Assembly: GCA_002298665.1 (NCBI GenBank)
Contig: DBKW01000063.1
Span: 1-9,530, forward strand
DNA length: 9,530 bases
Direction: 5' to 3'
Origin: Verrucomicrobia bacterium UBA740
GTDB lineage: Bacteria > Verrucomicrobiota > Kiritimatiellia > RFP12 > UBA1067
Part shown: one piece after another, positions 7,080-9,530 of the stretch
Layout: the number at the start of each line of letters is the position of its first letter
Numbering within the stretch: the stretch's first letter is position 1
The notes under the pieces: model-generated
What the model was told of the DNA's origin: nothing
Seen by the model: the letters and a program-made list of their open reading frames with translations, nothing else
Database searches by the model: none
Made by a program: the position numbers and the translations under genes

Positions 7080-7967
7080 CTATTTGCGCCTGCGGTGGGT
7101 GGATTCGCCCTTTTGCAGGCGTATTTCCCGCTCGCCGAGGATGCCGATTTCGCGGATGCCCGGCGTATCGAGAACGAGCGCGCCCGAGGGCAGGCGCACG
7201 AGCTCCCGGCTGGTGGTCGTGTGCCGTCCCTTGCCGCTCCACTCCTGGACCTCGCCCGTGGCCGCCCACTCTTCGCCCGCGAGCGTGTTCAGAAGCGTGG
7301 ATTTCCCCACCCCCGAGCTCCCGACGAACGCCAGGGTCTGCCCAGGCTGCTCGAGTGCACGGATGGCCGCCAGTCCCTCCCCCGTAAGGCAGGAAATCTC
7401 GAAATAGGCGGCGCGGTCCCCAATCGTCTCGCGCAAATCGGCGATAAGCGGCGCGTCTTCCGGCTGGCGCAGATCCGTCTTCGTCAGCACGACCGCGACG
7501 CGCGCCGCGCCGACGTCCGCCGCCAATTCGAGGTACCGTGCCACACGCGCCACGGAGAAATTCTCGTTGAGGGACATCATGACGAAGAGCCAGTCGAAGT
7601 TCACCGCGAGCGTCTGCGCCTTGCGCCGCGCCGTGGGATCGCGCCGTTCGAATTTCGAGAACCGCGGCAGAAGTTCCGTAATGAGGCTGTCGCCGTGCCG
7701 GTTGTGCGCCAGGCGGACGAAATCGCCGGTCATCGGGCGCACCACGCCCTCCTCGCCCCGCACGCCGGTCTCGAGCGATGTGCCGCGCCCCACGATCCGC
7801 GCCTTCGTCGCCTTGCCCGCGAACACGCTCTTCTTCGTGCGTGCCAGTATCTCGCCTTCCGCCTCGTTGCAGACGACGTGGTAGTAGTCGCCGTGCGCGC
7901 TCACCACGCGCCCAAGCCCCGGTTCCACGGGCCCGCGCCAGCCAAAGGCCTCCAGTCGCGTTTTCAT
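7080..7967 (-). CDS. rsgA: Ribosome small-subunit-dependent GTPase RsgA (YjeQ), lacking the zinc-finger domain
   Basis: RsgA is a GTPase that acts late in 30S ribosomal subunit maturation. This copy has 295 residues. An N-terminal OB-fold region (about 15-100, including RPMTGDFVR) precedes the circularly permuted GTPase typical of the family. The motif order is G4 TKTD (162-165), G5 SCLTGEGL (192-199), G1 GSSGVGKS (216-223), G2 GRHTTT (247-252) and G3 DTPG (267-270). Only 25 residues follow G3, ending in a basic tail THRRRK. The usual C-terminal zinc-finger domain (Cys/Cys/His/Cys) is absent, and the 74-nt gap to pal is too short to hide it in another frame. I chose the ATG at 7967 because GGGAGG lies 4 nt upstream. 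An upstream in-frame start at 8132 would run into the RRM gene and lacks family similarity. The gene begins 12 nt after the T-run of the preceding terminator. Confidence 0.9.
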   Translation of the reverse strand: MKTRLEAFGWRGPVEPGLGRVVSAHGDYYHVVCNEAEGEILARTKKSVFAGKATKARIVGRGTSLETGVRGEEGVVRPMTGDFVRLAHNRHGDSLITELLPRFSKFERRDPTARRKAQTLAVNFDWLFVMMSLNENFSVARVARYLELAADVGAARVAVVLTKTDLRQPEDAPLIADLRETIGDRAAYFEISCLTGEGLAAIRALEQPGQTLAFVGSSGVGKSTLLNTLAGEEWAATGEVQEWSGKGRHTTTSRELVRLPSGALVLDTPGIREIGILGEREIRLQKGESTHRRRK

Positions 7968-7971
7968 GCCG

Positions 7972-7977
7972 CCTCCC
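7972..7977 (-). promoter_or_regulatory. Ribosome binding site of rsgA, abutting a terminator
   Basis: GGGAGG lies 4 nt upstream of the ATG at 7967 and decides the rsgA start. It begins one base after the T-run of the terminator of the RRM gene, so the terminator and the translation start of the next gene are almost fused. Confidence 0.8.
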
Positions 7978-7978
7978 G

Positions 7979-8010
7979 AAAAAGAAAGGCACGGCGGATG
8001 ACCGTGCCTT
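7979..8010 (-). terminator. Rho-independent terminator of the RRM protein gene
   Basis: On the minus strand AAGGCACGG, a 7-nt loop and CCGTGCCTT form a perfect 9-bp GC-rich stem, followed by TCTTTTT. This is a textbook intrinsic terminator about 40 nt after the RRM stop codon. It should end most RRM transcripts before rsgA. Confidence 0.88.
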
Positions 8011-8034
8011 CGCGTTTCCTGCGCAAACCTCCGC

Positions 8035-8049
8035 GGTCCGCGCCGGACC
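8035..8049 (-). repeat. Short hairpin right after the RRM stop codon
   Basis: GGTCCG, a 3-nt loop and CGGACC form a perfect 6-bp stem that starts at the base after the TAA stop. With the terminator it makes two stem-loops in the 82-nt gap. It has no T-run of its own. It may protect the mRNA 3' end or be incidental in GC-rich sequence. Confidence 0.5.
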
Positions 8050-8433
8050 TTACCAACGCGTTTCGCGGCGCGCCGGACGCTCCCCGCCGAAGTCGCCGCC
8101 ACGATCGCCGCGGAAACCGCCGCGTCCGCCACGCGGACCCCTGAAGCCGCCGCGGTCGCCGCCGCGGAAACCGCCGTGGCGCTCTTCGCGCGGACGGGGC
8201 TGCGACTCGTTCACGCGCACGGTGCGCCCGTCGAGCTCCTTGCCGTTCATGGCGTCGATGGCCGCCTGGGCCTGCGCCGCATCCGGCATCGTCACGAAGC
8301 CGAAGCCCTTGCTGCGGTTCGTCATGCGATCAGTCACCACACGGGCGGCGGTAACTTCGCCAAACTGCGCGAACGCACTTTTCAATCCTTCGTCAGTCGT
8401 CGCGTATGCGAGGTTACCAACATAGATTTCCAT
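8050..8433 (-). CDS. RRM-type RNA-binding protein with an RGG-rich tail
   Basis: This 127-residue protein has one RNA recognition motif (about 1-76) and a Gly/Arg-rich tail. RNP2 is IYVGNL (3-8) and RNP1 is KGFGFVTM (42-49), both with the aromatic residues that stack on RNA bases. The tail (about 84-120) holds several GGFRGG/RGGFRG repeats and should be disordered, positively charged and able to bind RNA non-specifically. Small RRM proteins of this kind occur in cyanobacteria and PVC bacteria, where some are induced by cold. The target RNAs here are unknown. The ATG at 8433 has GAAGGA 9 nt upstream. A longer in-frame start at 8514 is ruled out because it would lie upstream of the predicted transcription start. 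The gene is monocistronic by its own promoter and terminator. Confidence 0.9.
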   Translation of the reverse strand: MEIYVGNLAYATTDEGLKSAFAQFGEVTAARVVTDRMTNRSKGFGFVTMPDAAQAQAAIDAMNGKELDGRTVRVNESQPRPREERHGGFRGGDRGGFRGPRGGRGGFRGDRGGDFGGERPARRETRW

Positions 8434-8472
8434 CTTACTTTTTCCTTCTGTTCTACTCTGACTCTCGCCGGC

Positions 8473-8485
8473 AAGCACAATGCTT
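8473..8485 (-). repeat. Small hairpin in the RRM gene leader
   Basis: AAGCA-TTG-TGCTT forms a 5-bp stem with a 3-nt loop in the leader of about 65 nt between the predicted transcription start (about 8498) and the ATG at 8433. It is weak and may be incidental. Long structured leaders are common for cold-shock-type genes, which is the only reason to record it. Confidence 0.3.
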
Positions 8486-8504
8486 CTCGGACCAAGTTGC
8501 AAAT

Positions 8505-8533
8505 ATTGTACCAATTTATACGCGCCCCGTCAA
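8505..8533 (-). promoter_or_regulatory. Strong sigma70-like promoter of the RRM protein gene
   Basis: On the minus strand TTGACG (8533-8528, 5 of 6 matches) and TACAAT (8510-8505, 5 of 6 matches) are separated by exactly 17 nt. Purine-rich sequence lies upstream of the -35 box. The predicted start is near 8498, leaving a leader of about 65 nt. This is the best promoter in the window and suggests a highly expressed product. Confidence 0.82.
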
Positions 8534-8621
8534 TGACTTTCGTTCACTTTTCTTCATCCCTTGCCCTGAGAGGCAGCGACTTCGAGTCCGCCGCGCGTCC
8601 GCGCCCTGCCCAGACCCGCTC

Positions 8622-8637
8622 GCGCGTCTTGACGCGC
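8622..8637. repeat. Perfect inverted repeat with short loop
   Basis: GCGCGT-CTTG-ACGCGC is a perfect 6-bp stem around a four-base loop, extendable to 7 bp with a 2-base loop. It is not followed by a T-run on either strand. It lies between the two copies of the direct repeat TGCCCAGACCCG, 49 bp apart. Its role is unknown. Confidence 0.5.
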
Positions 8638-8830
8638 CAATCGCCAGCTTGAGCTTGCCCAGACCCGTCGCACGGACGGCGAGCCTGTTCCGTTCCGTCA
8701 ACTGGGACAGTGCACCCTATCGCGAGACGCCCGGACAGACCGTTCCGACGGGTGGAGAGCGAAAGCGAAAAAGGAGAAGGAACAGATCGCCGCCTGCGGG
8801 CAGCCGGACAATCCGCCGCGAGCCGGGCCG

Positions 8831-8896
8831 CATCAACGTTCCGGCGCAACGGCATCAACGTTCCGGCGCAACGGGGTGGCCGTTCCGGCGAGACGG
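8831..8896. repeat. Tandem 22-bp repeat, two exact copies and one diverged
   Basis: Two identical 22-bp units (8831-8852 and 8853-8874) are joined head to tail, each beginning CATCAA and containing the core CGTTCCGGCG. A third unit of the same length (8875-8896) keeps the core and the ACGG end. Related cores CGTTCCG occur at 8691 and 8741. The period is not a multiple of three and there are no spacers, so it is neither a coding repeat nor a CRISPR array. It may be an intergenic satellite or protein-binding array. Confidence 0.8.
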
Positions 8897-9053
8897 CATC
8901 CTCCGTCCCGCACGCGGCGGCAAAACGGCGGCGCAATACGACACCGAACTCGCCCAGGCGGAATGAAAAAGCAAATTTTCAGCGAGGTGTCTCACCGCGC
9001 TTGCCTTTTGCCGTCTTCCCCGTCAGACCTTCAGTCGCCAGGGGGGGGCCTCT

Positions 9054-9530
9054 CTATTCCGCGCCGTTGGCCGTGAAGGTGTAGGCCTGGTTCGGTTGCG
9101 GCGGCTCGTAGACGTGCGTCGAGCCCTGCACCCACGTGATCTTCTTCGGTCCGGGGATGTTGTTGTAAAGGACGGCCAGCCCGCTCGGCGGGCACACGTA
9201 GTCGCCGAGTCCGGCGCGCGGAATGACCGTCAGGCAGGTCTTGGGGATACGCCGCGCCATGTTGACGGGATCGTAGTAGCCGAGCGCCGGCACCCATTCG
9301 AGGTGCCAGGCCCCCCGGTTGCGCCCGAGTTCCGTGCCGTCCATGTCGCAACACCAGGTGATGGACGACTCCGCCCGCGTCACGTCCGGATCGAGCGCCG
9401 CGGCCCAAATCGTCTGGAGTCCGCCTTGGCTGTCGCCCGAAGCGATGAGATCCTTGCCGTTCCACTCGGGGAGGGACTTCAGATACTGCAGGGCGCGCAT
9501 CACCCGCAGAGCCATGCCGTTGAAGTAGGC
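9054..9530 (-). CDS. CE7-family acetyl esterase (acetylxylan esterase/cephalosporin-C deacetylase type), C-terminal part
   Basis: Only the last 158 residues are present; the frame is open through the right edge, so the start lies outside. CE7 enzymes are alpha/beta hydrolases that remove acetyl groups from xylan, xylo-oligosaccharides and related acetylated compounds. The fragment starts in the helix before the nucleophile (AYFNGMALRVMRALQYL), followed by PEWNGKDLIASGDSQGG, whose Ser is the likely nucleophile. The acid lies in GLGDYVCPPSG, a close match to the CE7 pattern G-L-x-D-x-x-C-P-P-S. The His is most likely that of GSTHVYEPP, where the usual His-Glu pair is His-Val. It ends in TFTANGAE before a TAG stop. 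Cellular location cannot be judged without the N-terminus. A role in plant polysaccharide use is plausible, but no other carbohydrate-utilisation gene adjoins it here. Confidence 0.85.
   Translation of the reverse strand, partial: AYFNGMALRVMRALQYLKSLPEWNGKDLIASGDSQGGLQTIWAAALDPDVTRAESSITWCCDMDGTELGRNRGAWHLEWVPALGYYDPVNMARRIPKTCLTVIPRAGLGDYVCPPSGLAVLYNNIPGPKKITWVQGSTHVYEPPQPNQAYTFTANGAE

Larger units (their letters stand above)
8541..9053. other. Intergenic region of about 510 bp with no supported gene
   Basis: The region lies between the CE7 esterase stop and the RRM promoter. Open frames exist on both strands but encode Arg/Pro/Ala-rich sequences with no motif or good ribosome binding site, so I call none. 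It holds a 22-bp tandem repeat, further scattered copies of the core CGTTCCG, a 12-bp direct repeat TGCCCAGACCCG (8607 and 8656) and the inverted repeat GCGCGTCTTGACGCGC (8622-8637). After the esterase stop there is only a weak terminator candidate: a 4-bp GGTG-AGA-CACC stem (about 8985-8995), then an AT-rich TGAAAA/TTTTCA stem with a T-run (8964-8981). Immediately downstream of the esterase stop the minus strand has a run of eight C. No tRNA or known small RNA could be recognised by eye. Confidence 0.55.

Noticed and set aside
7968..8132. A 55-residue N-terminal extension of RsgA
   Set aside because: It would overlap the RRM gene and cross the terminator, shows no family similarity, and the GGGAGG site selects the ATG at 7967.
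8434..8514. A 27-residue N-terminal extension of the RRM protein
   Set aside because: The extended start lies upstream of the predicted transcription start, and the RNP2 motif naturally begins at MEIYVGNL.
8565..8600. TTCGAGT stretch resembling a tRNA T-loop
   Set aside because: The flanking bases do not form the required 5-bp T-stem and no anticodon or D arm is found nearby.
8831..8896. Possible CRISPR array
   Set aside because: The 22-bp units are contiguous with no spacers, and no cas gene is present.
8544..8936. A 130-codon minus-strand frame in the intergenic region
   Set aside because: Its composition is Arg/Ala-rich with no motif, it runs through a 22-bp repeat whose period would shift the frame between copies, and no good ribosome binding site precedes it.
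9041..9048. Run of eight G as a possible frameshift in the CE7 gene
   Set aside because: The run lies downstream of the esterase stop codon, so a length change would not alter the protein.

Overview
The window looks like a piece of a GC-rich, Gram-negative bacterial chromosome. A Pal-type outer-membrane lipoprotein indicates an outer membrane. Three features together suggest the PVC group (Verrucomicrobiota, perhaps Kiritimatiellae or a Lentisphaerae relative): the Pal/Tat/K+ transport set, a CE7-type acetyl esterase, a eukaryote-like bifunctional glycogen debranching enzyme, and a small RRM protein with an RGG tail. This placement is an inference; there is no rRNA or phylogenetic marker to confirm it. 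All seven genes I can support lie on the minus strand, so the window is best read from its right end to its left.

Right end (about 9530 to 8515): the C-terminal part of a CE7 acetyl esterase runs in from outside the window. About 500 bp without a convincing gene follow, holding small repeats, including a 22-bp tandem repeat.

Middle (8533 to 7080): a strong sigma70-like promoter drives a 127-residue RRM/RGG RNA-binding protein. That gene ends in an intrinsic terminator. Immediately after the terminator's T-run come the ribosome binding site and start of rsgA, a circularly permuted ribosome-assembly GTPase that ends right after its GTPase domain and has no zinc-finger domain.

Left part (7067 to 1): a second recognisable promoter, overlapped or followed by a small perfect palindrome, starts a tightly packed apparent operon. 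The order is pal (peptidoglycan-associated lipoprotein), tatB/A-like, tatC (29-nt overlap), a KtrB/TrkH-type K+ channel subunit (GTGA stop-start overlap), then after 43 nt a 1288-residue glycogen debranching enzyme. The debranching enzyme carries both a GH13 glucanotransferase half and a GH133 amylo-1,6-glucosidase half. A two-part inverted repeat follows its stop codon. The first three genes serve the cell envelope and protein export, the fourth K+ uptake, and the last glycogen breakdown. Their shared transcription is inferred from spacing and strand only.

I see no CRISPR array, insertion sequence, tRNA or rRNA. The most unusual points are the zinc-finger-less RsgA placed directly behind a terminator, the eukaryote-like fused debranching enzyme at the end of an envelope operon, and the repeat-bearing intergenic region.
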